Origin: Micromonospora sp. Llam0
Lineage (GTDB): Bacteria; Actinomycetota; Actinomycetes; Mycobacteriales; Micromonosporaceae
DNA length: 64,000 nucleotides
Assembly (NCBI RefSeq): GCF_003751085.1
Contig: NZ_RJJY01000001.1
Location: 5,270,001-5,334,000 of the forward strand
Reading direction: 5' to 3'
Position numbers and translations under genes: made by a program. Below the pieces are notes generated by a model. That model was not told where the DNA came from. It made no database searches and saw nothing but the letters and a program-made list of their open reading frames with translations. Below, piece by piece: positions 52,103-63,531 of the stretch (position 1 is the stretch's first letter; every line of letters starts with the position of its first letter).

Positions 52103-52117
52103 ATACCCGGCGGGTAT
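52103..52117. promoter_or_regulatory. Probable LysR-type operator
   Basis: ATACCCGGCGGGTAT is a perfect inverted repeat with the T-N11-A core typical of LysR boxes. It lies in the 94-bp spacer between the SDR and LysR genes. A possible leaderless -10 (TATCGT, 52126-52131) precedes the LysR GTG. Confidence 0.6.
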
Positions 52118-52138
52118 CACCGACGTATCGTTGTCGGC

Positions 52139-52987
52139 GTGGAGACGCTGGAGACCCGTGAGCTGCGGTACTTCGTCACGGTCGCCGAGGAGCTGCACTT
52201 CAGCCGGGCGGCCGAACGGCTCGGCATCGCCCAGCCGCCGCTGTCCCGGGCGATCGCCCAGCTGGAACGCCGCCTCGGCGTCACCCTGCTCGACCGCGAC
52301 CGCCGAGGGGTGGCGCTCACCGACGCCGGTCAGGTGCTGCTCGACGAGGCGCGCGCCATCCTGGACGCCACCGCCGCAGCCGCCCGGCGGACCCGTCGCG
52401 CCGCCGCCGGCACCAACCGGCTGACCCTGGTCACCAAGGCCGGCGCCGGCCATGAACTGCTGCAGAAGCTGCTCGACGCGCACGCCGCCGAGCCGGACGC
52501 GGCCGAGATCGACGTGCTGCTGTGCGGCATGGGCGACCAGGCGCGGATGCTGCGCGACGGCCGCGCCGACGCCGCGCTGATGCAGCGGCCGTTCGACTCG
52601 CTCGCCAGCTTCGACACCGAGGATCTGCTGACCGAGCAGCAGGTCGCGATCCTGCCCGCCGGGCATCCGCTCGCCAGCCGTACTTCGTTGACCATGGCCG
52701 AGGTCGGCGACGTGCCGGGGCTGCCGGTCGCCCGCTGGCCGCGCCCCGACGGTACGTACGAACCCGGACCCGGGCCGGAGATCCACGACCAGTCTCAGCT
52801 GGCCCAGCTGATCGCCCTCGGGCACACCATGGCCGTGCTGTGTGCCTCGTCCCGGTCCTGGCTGTGGGACGCGCACACCGCCGTACCGCTGACCGACGCG
52901 CCGCACGTCACCACCGTGCTCGCCTGGCTGCCGGACAACCGCTCCCGGGCCGTCGCCGGACTCGTCCGGACCGCCACCCAGCTGTGA
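52139..52987 (+). CDS. LysR-family transcriptional regulator
   Basis: 282 residues. The N-terminal winged HTH is standard (LRYFVTVAEELHFSRAAERL, then PPLSRAIAQLERRLGVTLLD; residues about 8-55), followed by the periplasmic-binding-like effector domain. It is divergent from the SDR gene and should regulate it. The GTG has no ribosome site and may be leaderless. The 3' end abuts the convergent CPBP protease gene without a gap. Confidence 0.92.
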   Translation: METLETRELRYFVTVAEELHFSRAAERLGIAQPPLSRAIAQLERRLGVTLLDRDRRGVALTDAGQVLLDEARAILDATAAAARRTRRAAAGTNRLTLVTKAGAGHELLQKLLDAHAAEPDAAEIDVLLCGMGDQARMLRDGRADAALMQRPFDSLASFDTEDLLTEQQVAILPAGHPLASRTSLTMAEVGDVPGLPVARWPRPDGTYEPGPGPEIHDQSQLAQLIALGHTMAVLCASSRSWLWDAHTAVPLTDAPHVTTVLAWLPDNRSRAVAGLVRTATQL

Positions 52988-53674
52988 TCAGCCGTAGCTG
53001 ACGAGGACCGTGCCGAGCGCGGCGGCGTTCCACAGCGCGTGGGCCACCATGGGTGCCGTCAGCCGGCGGGTGGCCAGGAACAGCCCGGTGTAGACCAGGC
53101 CGGCGACGGTGATGGACAGCGCGTCCAGAGCGCTGGCCGGCAGGTGCAGCAGGCCGAACAGGACCACCGAGACGACCGCCGCCACCCACAGCGTCACCTG
53201 GGGGCGGGCGGACCGTTGCGGGATCGCCCCGAGCAGGAACCCCCGGAAGTACAGCTCCTCGGCGATGCCGCCGCCGACGATCCCCAGGAAGAGGGTGGCG
53301 GCCAACGCGGCCGGTCCGGCGGCGGACATGCGCAGGATCTCCTGGATCTCCGGGTTGGCTTCGCCGCCGGCCGCCGGCATCAGCACCCCGAACTCCAGCA
53401 GCAGGCGGGGTGGGACGGTGGCCGCCGCGATCAGCATGTCCCGCCGCCAGTGCCGCGAGGTCAGGCCGAGACTTCGGCGGGTCAGCCCGTGGCGGCGTAA
53501 CCACCAGGCGATGAGGGCGGCGGCCGACACCAGTTCGGCGGCGGCGACCGCGACCAGCACCGCCGGCACCCCGTCGGCCGCGAACACGCCCATGGCCAGC
53601 GGTGGTCCGACGAAGCAGATGATCGCGCCGGCGAGGAACACCCCGGCGGAGCGGACGGGAACGGGGATGGTCAC
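52988..53674 (-). CDS. CPBP family intramembrane glutamic endopeptidase (CAAX protease-like)
   Basis: 228 residues from GTG at 53674 (an ATG at 53746 would add 24 codons). Six or more hydrophobic segments. The ABI/CPBP motifs are present: EELYFRGFLLGAI (about residue 140), FGLLHLPAS (about 175) and HALWNAAALG (about 215). Such proteases process peptides or anchor proteins in the membrane; in bacteria some act in bacteriocin self-immunity. Its promoter region shares two TATCGA operators with the divergent DUF2975-XRE operon. Confidence 0.88.
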   Translation of the reverse strand: MTIPVPVRSAGVFLAGAIICFVGPPLAMGVFAADGVPAVLVAVAAAELVSAAALIAWWLRRHGLTRRSLGLTSRHWRRDMLIAAATVPPRLLLEFGVLMPAAGGEANPEIQEILRMSAAGPAALAATLFLGIVGGGIAEELYFRGFLLGAIPQRSARPQVTLWVAAVVSVVLFGLLHLPASALDALSITVAGLVYTGLFLATRRLTAPMVAHALWNAAALGTVLVSYG

Positions 53675-53744
53675 GGCTGGTCCAGCCTTCCGGTGGGCGG
53701 ATGGGGTCGGTCGACGTACCGGTGGCGGGCTGACCCGCTGCGGC

Positions 53745-53791
53745 ATATCGAGATTCGATATACTAGACCAAATTCATATCGAATTTCGATA
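53745..53791. promoter_or_regulatory. Twin TATCGA-N3-TCGATA operators between the CPBP and DUF2975-XRE genes
   Basis: ATATCGAGATTCGATAT (53745-53761) and TATCGAATTTCGATA (53777-53791) are inverted repeats with identical arms, their left arms starting 31 bases apart. The region is notably AT-rich. The XRE protein encoded at 54441 is the likely binder. Confidence 0.7.
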
Positions 53792-53805
53792 GGGAGGGGC
53801 CGCCC

Positions 53806-54441
53806 ATGCGGCACGACATCGAGCGGGGGCGTCGTCCCCGTACCGCTCCGGCCGGTCAGTGGGCCTTCGAGGCGGTCACGGCAGGTGCCGTGGCACTCGG
53901 CACCCTGCTGGACGCCGCCTCGGCGATCGGCGTACTGATCGCCGACAACCTGGTCGTGCCCGTCACGGTGAACCCCACCACCGACCTCGGGCCGCCGGCC
54001 ACCGCCGGCCGCTTCACGCTCACACCCGGGGACGCCGCCCTGCTGACCGTGACCGAGCCGACCGTCGCCGACCGGCTCTGGATCTTCGGGCCGGCGCTGC
54101 TGCTCGCCGCCGTCATCGCCACCGCCGGCGGACTGCTGTGGCGGGTGGTGCGGTCGCTGCGCTCAGCGGACCCGTTCCACCCGCGCAACGCCCGCCGGGT
54201 CGGCGCGGCGGCCGCCGTACTCCTGCTCGGCGGATCGCTGGCCGCCGCGCTGCAGGCCGCCGGTCACCTCGCACTCGTCAGCACCGCCCGGGACGCCTGG
54301 CAACCGGACCGGACACTCGCGCTGCAGGCCGTCATCGACCCGCCGGTGGCCGTCCTGCTGCTCGGCCTCGGCCTCGGCGCGGCGGCCGAGTTCCTGCGCC
54401 GGGGCACGGCGATGCGCGCCGACCTCGACGGACTGGTCTGA
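53806..54441 (+). CDS. DUF2975 family membrane protein
   Basis: 211 residues with four hydrophobic segments (about 20-45, 88-110, 128-150 and 178-198). DUF2975 is recognised from the layout and SLRSADPFHPRNARRVGAAA (about 114-133). Members of this family are typically encoded with a small YozG-like XRE regulator, as here. Function unknown. The start has GGGAGGGG 6 bases upstream. The stop overlaps the next ATG (TGATG). Confidence 0.85.
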   Translation: MRHDIERGRRPRTAPAGQWAFEAVTAGAVALGTLLDAASAIGVLIADNLVVPVTVNPTTDLGPPATAGRFTLTPGDAALLTVTEPTVADRLWIFGPALLLAAVIATAGGLLWRVVRSLRSADPFHPRNARRVGAAAAVLLLGGSLAAALQAAGHLALVSTARDAWQPDRTLALQAVIDPPVAVLLLGLGLGAAAEFLRRGTAMRADLDGLV

Positions 54442-54716
54442 TGGCCCCGACCGACGACGAACAGTCCGCCGGTCACCGGGTGGTCTGCCACCTCGACCGG
54501 CTGCTCGCCGACCGCCGGATGACCCTCACCGAACTCGCCGAACGGGCCGGGGTCACCGTGGTCAACCTGTCGGTGTTGAAGAACGACCGGGCCAGAGCGG
54601 TCCGGTTCTCCACCCTGACCGCCATCTGCGACGTGCTGCACTGCCAGCCAGGTGACCTGTTCAGCGTCTACCCCACCGATCCGCCCGCACCGGGTCCCCA
54701 GGCTCCGCCCCCGTGA
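54441..54716 (+). CDS. Small XRE-family regulator (YozG-like)
   Basis: 91 residues: a helix-turn-helix of the YozG type (MTLTELAERAGVTVVNLSVL, then FSTLTAICDVLHCQPGDLF; about residues 27-72) with a short Pro-rich tail. It is translationally coupled to the DUF2975 gene and probably controls its own operon through the TATCGA repeats. Confidence 0.9.
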   Translation: MAPTDDEQSAGHRVVCHLDRLLADRRMTLTELAERAGVTVVNLSVLKNDRARAVRFSTLTAICDVLHCQPGDLFSVYPTDPPAPGPQAPPP

Positions 54717-54779
54717 CCGCCCACCGGCCACCGCGGCCACCAGCAGGACGGCGCCGGAGGACGTGTAGCGGGCGTCAAC

Positions 54780-54917
54780 TTCTGACGTGGCGCACCGTTG
54801 GATAGGCGCCCCGGTAGCTGTCTCGATCCAGAAGGTCCAGCCGTTCCGCTGCGGATTGACTCCGGGGCGCCGTTCGCTCACCACGGCTCGAGCAGCCTCG
54901 CTCGGCGTGCGGTACAC
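54780..54917 (-). pseudogene. Fragment of a RAMA-domain (restriction-associated) protein
   Basis: On the minus strand the frame reads TPSEAARAVV, then GVNPQRNGWTFWIETATG, which matches the end of RAMA/DUF4357-type domains (SAAAxAVTG ... NGWxFW). Nothing upstream or downstream continues the domain in this frame. A remnant. Confidence 0.4.
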
Positions 54918-54940
54918 CGAACCAGCGAGCGGGCCGCTCA

Positions 54941-55093
54941 GAATTTCGATACGCGATCGCCCGCAACCAGCTCAACGACTCGGAGTTCTGCGGGCCGACC
55001 TTCACCGACGACGGCAAGGTTCTCTTCGTCAACATGCAGGACCCCGGTCTCACCCTGGCCATCACCGGCCCGTGGGAGAAGTACCTGGGCTGA
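54941..55093 (+). pseudogene. C-terminal remnant of a PhoX-type (DUF839) phosphatase
   Basis: The frame reads YAIARNQLNDSEFCGPTF and then LFVNMQDPGLTLAITGPW before a stop, the typical end of PhoX-family secreted phosphatases. Only about 50 codons remain and no start or Tat signal is present. Confidence 0.7.
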
Positions 55094-55216
55094 CCCGATC
55101 GCTTTGCGCGGTGCGTGGGACCGACCGGTCCCGCCCACCGCTGGTCAGTGACGCCGTGGGCCGCCCCTTGAGATCAGGCCGCCGCCGGCAGACGACGGGT
55201 ACCCCGGCAGACGACG

Positions 55217-55459
55217 TCAGGTTTCGCCGTCGCGGATGATCTGCCGGACCCGCTCCCGGCTGTAGCCGGTGGCCGCCACGATGTCCACCTGGCGCACGCC
55301 GTCCCGGTCGGCGGCCCTGATCGCTGCGGCCAGGTCGGCACGTGCCCGGTCCACCTTCTCTCGGGCCTCGGCCACGAGGCGGGCGGCCCGCTCTTCGGCA
55401 CGGGGCACCGCAGCTTGCGCCGTGCGCAACTTTCGTACTGCCGCCTCCAGGTCCGCCAC
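55217..55459 (-). CDS. Small coiled-coil/HTH DNA-binding protein
   Basis: 80 residues. The N-terminal half is a charged helix (RKLRTAQAAVPRAEERAARL) and the C-terminal half a helix-turn-helix (VRQVDIVAATGYSRERVRQI, about 55-74). Similar small proteins occur beside actinobacterial mobile elements. The GTG follows TGAAAT by six bases, so it is probably leaderless. Four TTGGCCA sites at 25-base spacing overlap and precede the promoter, so it is a good candidate for autoregulation. Confidence 0.75.
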   Translation of the reverse strand: MADLEAAVRKLRTAQAAVPRAEERAARLVAEAREKVDRARADLAAAIRAADRDGVRQVDIVAATGYSRERVRQIIRDGET

Positions 55460-55460
55460 T

Positions 55461-55540
55461 TGGCCATTTCAGCAGGTCAGACGTTAGGCCAAGCCACCTA
55501 GCGGATATGTTGGCCAAATTTAGCACTTGACGTTTGGCCA
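55461..55540. repeat. Four (T/A)GGCCA sites at 25-base spacing upstream of the small HTH gene
   Basis: The hexamers start at 55461, 55486, 55511 and 55535; the last two are full TTGGCCAA palindromes, the second is TAGGCCAA and the first TTGGCCAT. The region 55541-55860 holds no gene that I can support. Confidence 0.7.
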
Positions 55541-55860
55541 AATTAGGGTTGCAATAGTTGGCATCCGGAGATGGCCGGGTCCGATCGGCGCTCCCGGTAC
55601 CGACCCGCCCCGACCAGGGAGGTCCGAGCGGGGGCCATGAGGTCACCGTTCGGACCGAGCACCTGACGCTGTCCGACCGCGACCGCGACCGCGACAGCGG
55701 CCAGGGCTCCCGCGCCATCTACGAACTTCGCACCTCTGACCGTCGGGGCTGACCCGAACACCCCGACACGGACGACGCCCCCGACCGCAGCCGAGGGCTT
55801 CGGATTGCTCCGGGTTGGTGTTTCTCGGGTTGGGGCGGGGAACCCAAGATGCCTCCGCAG

Positions 55861-55904
55861 GCTTGATGCCACAGGTGCATCAAGATGCACCTGTGGCATC
55901 AAGC
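55861..55904. terminator. 44-base perfect hairpin (21-base arms, 2-base loop) downstream of fumarase
   Basis: The left arm starts GCTTGATGCCACAGGTGCAT at 55861 and pairs with 55884-55904 without mismatch around AA. It lies about 110 bases beyond the fumarase stop and could end transcription from that side. No T-run is present. Such long perfect arms are unusual for a terminator and might also come from a mobile element end. Confidence 0.55.
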
Positions 55905-56017
55905 CCAACCGGCACCCCCCACCCAGGGGATGACCCTGCGCTCAGAGCCAATGACGCAACGTAACCGACGGGTTCAAGGATCGATGCCAGTTCCGTCGGT
56001 GTGCGGAGCCCATGGGG

Positions 56018-57700
<1,683 letters not shown>

Positions 57701-57751
57701 GACCGGCAAGCCTAGGCCAGAGGTGGCCGCAGCTCCCAACCCCCGGGTGGG

Positions 57752-59167
57752 TCAGCCCTTGGCCGGGCACTCCTCCTGCTTGGCGCCGCCACAGGTGGGG
57801 CCGGGGTCGGGGCCGCCGGGATCGGCGGGGTCGTCCGGACCGCCTGCGGGGGTCGCGGCGGCGCCGGCGAACCGGACGTAGCCGATCTCCCGGCCGTCGC
57901 CGATGACCATGCCGCGCGGTCCGACGGCCAGCACCTCCGCCGAGGTACGCAGGTTGACCAGCTCGGTGCCGGTGGCCGGGTCGAGGGCGACGACCCGGTC
58001 CGGTTTGCGGTCGACGACCAGGGCCGCGTGCCGGGTGAGGGCCAACTGGGCGTCCGGGTGCATCGGGCGGGTCCACCGGGGTGCCGGAGTGGGCAGCACG
58101 TACGCCTGGAGGGTCTCGCCGTCGGCGGAGCGGGTCAGTGCGTACCGGTCGTCGACGGCGCGCAGCTCCTGCCCGGCGGCGCCGGTCCACAGCACCCGCC
58201 CGTCGTAGGCGTCGAGGACGGTTTCCCGCATGTCGGGGGCGATGCCGGCGAGGACGTTGGCGCCGCCGGTCGGGTTGTCCCGTTGGGCGCAGCCGATCCG
58301 GTCGGCGGTGCGCAGGTTGATCCCGGTCCGCTGCCAGACGGGCAGGTCGGTCACCGGGTCGACGCCCCGCGCGGTGTAGTAGCAGGCACCGTCGCGCGGG
58401 GTGGCGACCAGGCTGAACACCCGGCCGGCGAAGACCACGATCCGTTCGTGCCGGTCCTCCTCCAGCTCCTGCAGGACCTGACCGGTGCGGGTCTCGACGA
58501 CGTGGATCTTGCCGTCGATCGGGAAGCCGAGCACGGTCGGCATGGTCTGCGGGCCGCCGGCGTCGTCGGCGACGTCGTCGGCGGTCAACGGCCGGCTGGT
58601 GACCAGTTTCGGATTGTCGGCGAACAGCACGAAGCCCATTCCGGGCAGCTGGGCGGTCCACCGTGGAGACTTGCCGCGCGGGTCCCAGGCGGTCAGCGTG
58701 CAGTCGCGTGGGCCGGCGCAGCGTACGTCGAGCAGCGCGTCGCGGTAGGTCCAGACGGCGATCGCGGCGTCGTCGGCGCGCAGCACGGCGCCGGTGGCCG
58801 GGTTGAGCACCTGGTAGCCGTCTTTGAGCAGTTCGCCGGTGGCCACGACCTGGTCGGTGCCCTCACCGGCGACCGCCGCCCAGTCGGCCTTGTGTTCCCA
58901 CACCTGGTTGCCGGAGGTGATGCTGCGCCCTTCGACCTTGAGCCGGTGCTCGACGATGACGGCGCGTTCGGTGATGGTGACGCCGCGCGGCGTACCGCCG
59001 ACCCGCTGTTGCCAGGTGACGTCCGAGTCGGCCAGTGGCTGGCTGCGGTTGACCCAGTCCCACAGGCCGGGGAACGGGTTCCAGACTCCGGTGGCGGCGA
59101 GCACGATGACCACGACGAGCGCGAAGGCCAGGTAGCACTTCACGCACGGCGCGCTCCCCTTCGCCAT
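57752..59167 (-). CDS. Membrane-anchored PQQ-like beta-propeller protein
   Basis: 471 residues. An N-terminal membrane anchor (CYLAFALVVVIVLAATGVW, about 10-28) is followed by an exported beta-propeller with repeated strand patterns such as GNQVWEHKADWAA and GRVLWTGAAGQEL, and repeats of the PQQ-like type (LDPATGTELVNL). The C-terminal end has two cysteines (TCGGAKQEECPAKG). No cofactor site is evident; the role may be structural or sensing. It lies between fumarase and an MFS gene, all on the minus strand, without tight coupling. Confidence 0.8.
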   Translation of the reverse strand: MAKGSAPCVKCYLAFALVVVIVLAATGVWNPFPGLWDWVNRSQPLADSDVTWQQRVGGTPRGVTITERAVIVEHRLKVEGRSITSGNQVWEHKADWAAVAGEGTDQVVATGELLKDGYQVLNPATGAVLRADDAAIAVWTYRDALLDVRCAGPRDCTLTAWDPRGKSPRWTAQLPGMGFVLFADNPKLVTSRPLTADDVADDAGGPQTMPTVLGFPIDGKIHVVETRTGQVLQELEEDRHERIVVFAGRVFSLVATPRDGACYYTARGVDPVTDLPVWQRTGINLRTADRIGCAQRDNPTGGANVLAGIAPDMRETVLDAYDGRVLWTGAAGQELRAVDDRYALTRSADGETLQAYVLPTPAPRWTRPMHPDAQLALTRHAALVVDRKPDRVVALDPATGTELVNLRTSAEVLAVGPRGMVIGDGREIGYVRFAGAAATPAGGPDDPADPGGPDPGPTCGGAKQEECPAKG

Positions 59168-59224
59168 CGGGCCACCGTAGCCGGGCCTGACCAACAGAAC
59201 AGCCGGCCGACCGAAATGCGGCTT

Positions 59225-60466
59225 TTAGGCGTGTCGGGGGACATTCATGCGTGGTACCCGGAGTTGTCGCCACAACAGCAGCGTGGCGACCAGCGACAGC
59301 GCCCCGAAACCGGCCATCACCAGCCCCGGCGCGACCCACTCGGCGACCAGCCCGGCCGCCCCGGCGGCCAGCCCCTGCCCGGTCATCATCCCCATGTGGG
59401 ACAACCCGAACGCCTGGCCGCGCCGATCCGGCGGCACCGCGTCCAGGAACCGCCGGGCCAACCCCAGATGGTACGAGAACCCGAACGTCGCCGCCCCGAA
59501 CAGCACCGCCGCCACCAGCAGCCCGAGATCGGCCACGAAGGCCAGCATCGGCACCCCGAGCAGCAGCGCCAGCCACGGCGTCAACGCCTCCCGCCGGGCC
59601 GGCGCCACCCACCGCCCGACCACCAGGTCACCGAGCAGCATCCCACCGGCCCCGGCCATGAACAGCACCCCGGCGGCGCCCTCGCCACCGGCGTACGGCA
59701 CCACCACCCCCTCCGCGCCGACCAGCAGCGCCCCGGGCAGCCAGGTGGCCAGCAGCAGACCGCGTACCGGCGGGTCGGCGAGCAACTGTCGGTTCACCCG
59801 CCAGGTCTCGCGTACCGCGCCTCCGGTCGCGGCGGCCCCGACCACCCGGGCCGCCCGGTCGGACAACCCGAACCGGATCAGTGCCGTCGAGGTCAGGCAG
59901 GTCACCGCAGTGATCCAGAGCGCGCCGTACGGCCCGAACAGGCCGATCAGCGCGCCGCCGACGGCGAACCCGAGGACCTGGGTGGCCCCGGCGGTGATGG
60001 TGAACAGCGCCCGGCCCAGCACGTACCGGTCACCGGCCAGCAGGTCCGGCAGCAGCGCGGTACGGGCCGCCGACGCCACCGGCGACACCAGCCCGACGGT
60101 GAACACCAGCGCCAACGCGCCCACCGGCGGCAGCACCCCGATCGCCAGCACCACCACCGTGACCACCCGGATCAGGTCGTAGCCGACCATCACCGTCCGG
60201 GGCCGCCAGCGGTCGGCGTACGCCAACAGGAACATCCCGCCGACCACGCTGGGCAGGAAGCCTGCGACGTAGGCCAGCGCGGCCAGCAGCGGCGAGTTCG
60301 TCCGCTGGTAGACCAGCACGGACAGGGCGAGCATCTTCACCGTCTCGCCGATCATGAAGATGCCGTAGCTGGCGAAGAGCGCCCGGAACTCGCCGACCGC
60401 GAACAGGTCCCGGAAGGTGGCCCGGTCGGCCGGCGACGCACTGCTGCCAGTGGTGGGGGTGGTCAC
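59225..60466 (-). CDS. MFS transporter
   Basis: 413 residues with about twelve hydrophobic segments. The MFS loop motif is present in degenerate form as LAYADRWRPRTVMVGYD (about residue 80-96). It resembles the enterobactin-exporter/MFS_3 type efflux proteins. The GTG start at 60466 is close to an inverted repeat and divergent from an ArsR-type regulator, which probably controls it. The substrate is unknown. Confidence 0.88.
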   Translation of the reverse strand: MTTPTTGSSASPADRATFRDLFAVGEFRALFASYGIFMIGETVKMLALSVLVYQRTNSPLLAALAYVAGFLPSVVGGMFLLAYADRWRPRTVMVGYDLIRVVTVVVLAIGVLPPVGALALVFTVGLVSPVASAARTALLPDLLAGDRYVLGRALFTITAGATQVLGFAVGGALIGLFGPYGALWITAVTCLTSTALIRFGLSDRAARVVGAAATGGAVRETWRVNRQLLADPPVRGLLLATWLPGALLVGAEGVVVPYAGGEGAAGVLFMAGAGGMLLGDLVVGRWVAPARREALTPWLALLLGVPMLAFVADLGLLVAAVLFGAATFGFSYHLGLARRFLDAVPPDRRGQAFGLSHMGMMTGQGLAAGAAGLVAEWVAPGLVMAGFGALSLVATLLLWRQLRVPRMNVPRHA

Positions 60467-60503
60467 CGGCGAAGCATGCCGCCGGTACGCCGGCCAGCGG
60501 TAA

Positions 60504-60525
60504 CCTTTCGGCGCAAGGCGAAAGG
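60504..60525. promoter_or_regulatory. Probable ArsR-type operator between the MFS and regulator genes
   Basis: CCTTTCG and CGAAAGG form perfect 7-base arms around 8 bases. It lies 38 bases upstream of the MFS start and 25 bases upstream of the regulator start. Confidence 0.6.
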
Positions 60526-60549
60526 TCGCCGGAGGTGGACAGGGGCCGG

Positions 60550-61540
60550 ATGCGGATCGAGGTGAGCTCCGGCGACGTCGCGGCCAGCCGGTTCGCGATC
60601 TCCCCGCTGGGCGAGACGATGGCCGCGCTGCGGCTGTTCGCCGGTGTCCAGACCGCCGGACCGCTGCTGCCCTGGGTGCGCCGACACCGTGACCGCTACC
60701 AGGCGCTGCGCCGCGCCCAGCCTGGCATCGCCGCGCTCCGCGCGCTGTACCGGCCGCACGGCTACAGCGCCGATTTCGTCCAGCCGCCGCCCGACGGGGT
60801 CGGGCTGAGCTTCACCGACCAGCTCGCCGTGATTCGGCGTACCCCGCTCGACCGGGCGCGCGACGAGATCGGCCGCAGCCTCGACGGCCGGCCGCCACCG
60901 ACCGGGGCAGCCGGGCGGTTCCTCGCCGCCGACGACGTCGTCGACCGGTTCGCCGACGCCATCGACGCCGCCTGGCGGGCACTGATCGCCCCGGACTGGC
61001 CCCGGCTACGGGCCATCCTGGAGCGTGACGTGATCTACCGGGCCGGGCGGCTGACCACGTACGGGTGGTCTGCGGCGCTGGCCGGTCTCGACGCCCGCCT
61101 GCACTGGGATCCGGAGTCGGGCACCATCACCGTCGCCGGTTTCGCCGCCGAGCGGCACCGGCTCGGCGGGCGCGGCCTGCTGCTCGTCCCGACCGTCTTC
61201 GGCGCGCTGAGCCTGCACCTCGATCCACCGTGGCCGTACGCGATCGGCTACCGGGCACGCGGCGTCGCCGGCCTGTTCGGCCCGCCGGACGCCGACCGGG
61301 CCGCCGACGGGCTGGACCGGCTGATCGGGCCGGGCCGCGCCGCCGTGCTGCGGGCGCTCGCCGTGCCGGCCACCACCAGCCAGCTGGCTGTGCAGCTCGG
61401 CGCGGCGGTGGGCACCGTCGGCGGGCAGCTCGCGGTGCTCCGCGACGCCGGCCTGGTCCACCGGACTCGGATCGGCCGCGAGGTGCGCTACGAGCGGTCC
61501 GCGCTCGGTGATGCGCTCAGCGACACGCTCGGCGATGCGT

Positions 61541-61557
<17 letters not shown>
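60550..61557 (+). CDS. ArsR-type HTH regulator with long N-terminal domain (DUF5937-like)
   Basis: 335 residues from the ATG at 60550, with AGGGG before it; GTG at 60535 is an alternative. The N-terminal ~250 residues are of the DUF5937 type seen in actinobacterial regulators (SRFAISPLGETMAALRLF near the start; DVIYRAGRL near 165). The C-terminal winged helix is seen in RAAVLRALAVPATTSQLAVQ and VGGQLAVLRDAGLVHRTRIG (about 270-315). It is divergent from the MFS gene and probably represses it. The 3' end overlaps the convergent Lrp gene by 17 bases. Confidence 0.88.
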
Positions 61558-63388
<1,831 letters not shown>

Positions 63389-63531
63389 ACCCGGGTCGGC
63401 GACCTCGGAACCCGGGCGGGGGCCGGTGAACCGTCGACGGGCTGCGGTGCCGGCCAGGCCGGTCGTTAAGGTGCCAGGGTGAGCATGCACAGTCCGCCCC
63501 GGCCGGCCGGCAGCACCGCAGGGTCCGCCCG

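Noticed and set aside
55543..55908. 121-codon minus-strand ORF downstream of fumarase
   Set aside because: It starts inside the perfect hairpin, has no ribosome site and no recognisable domain.
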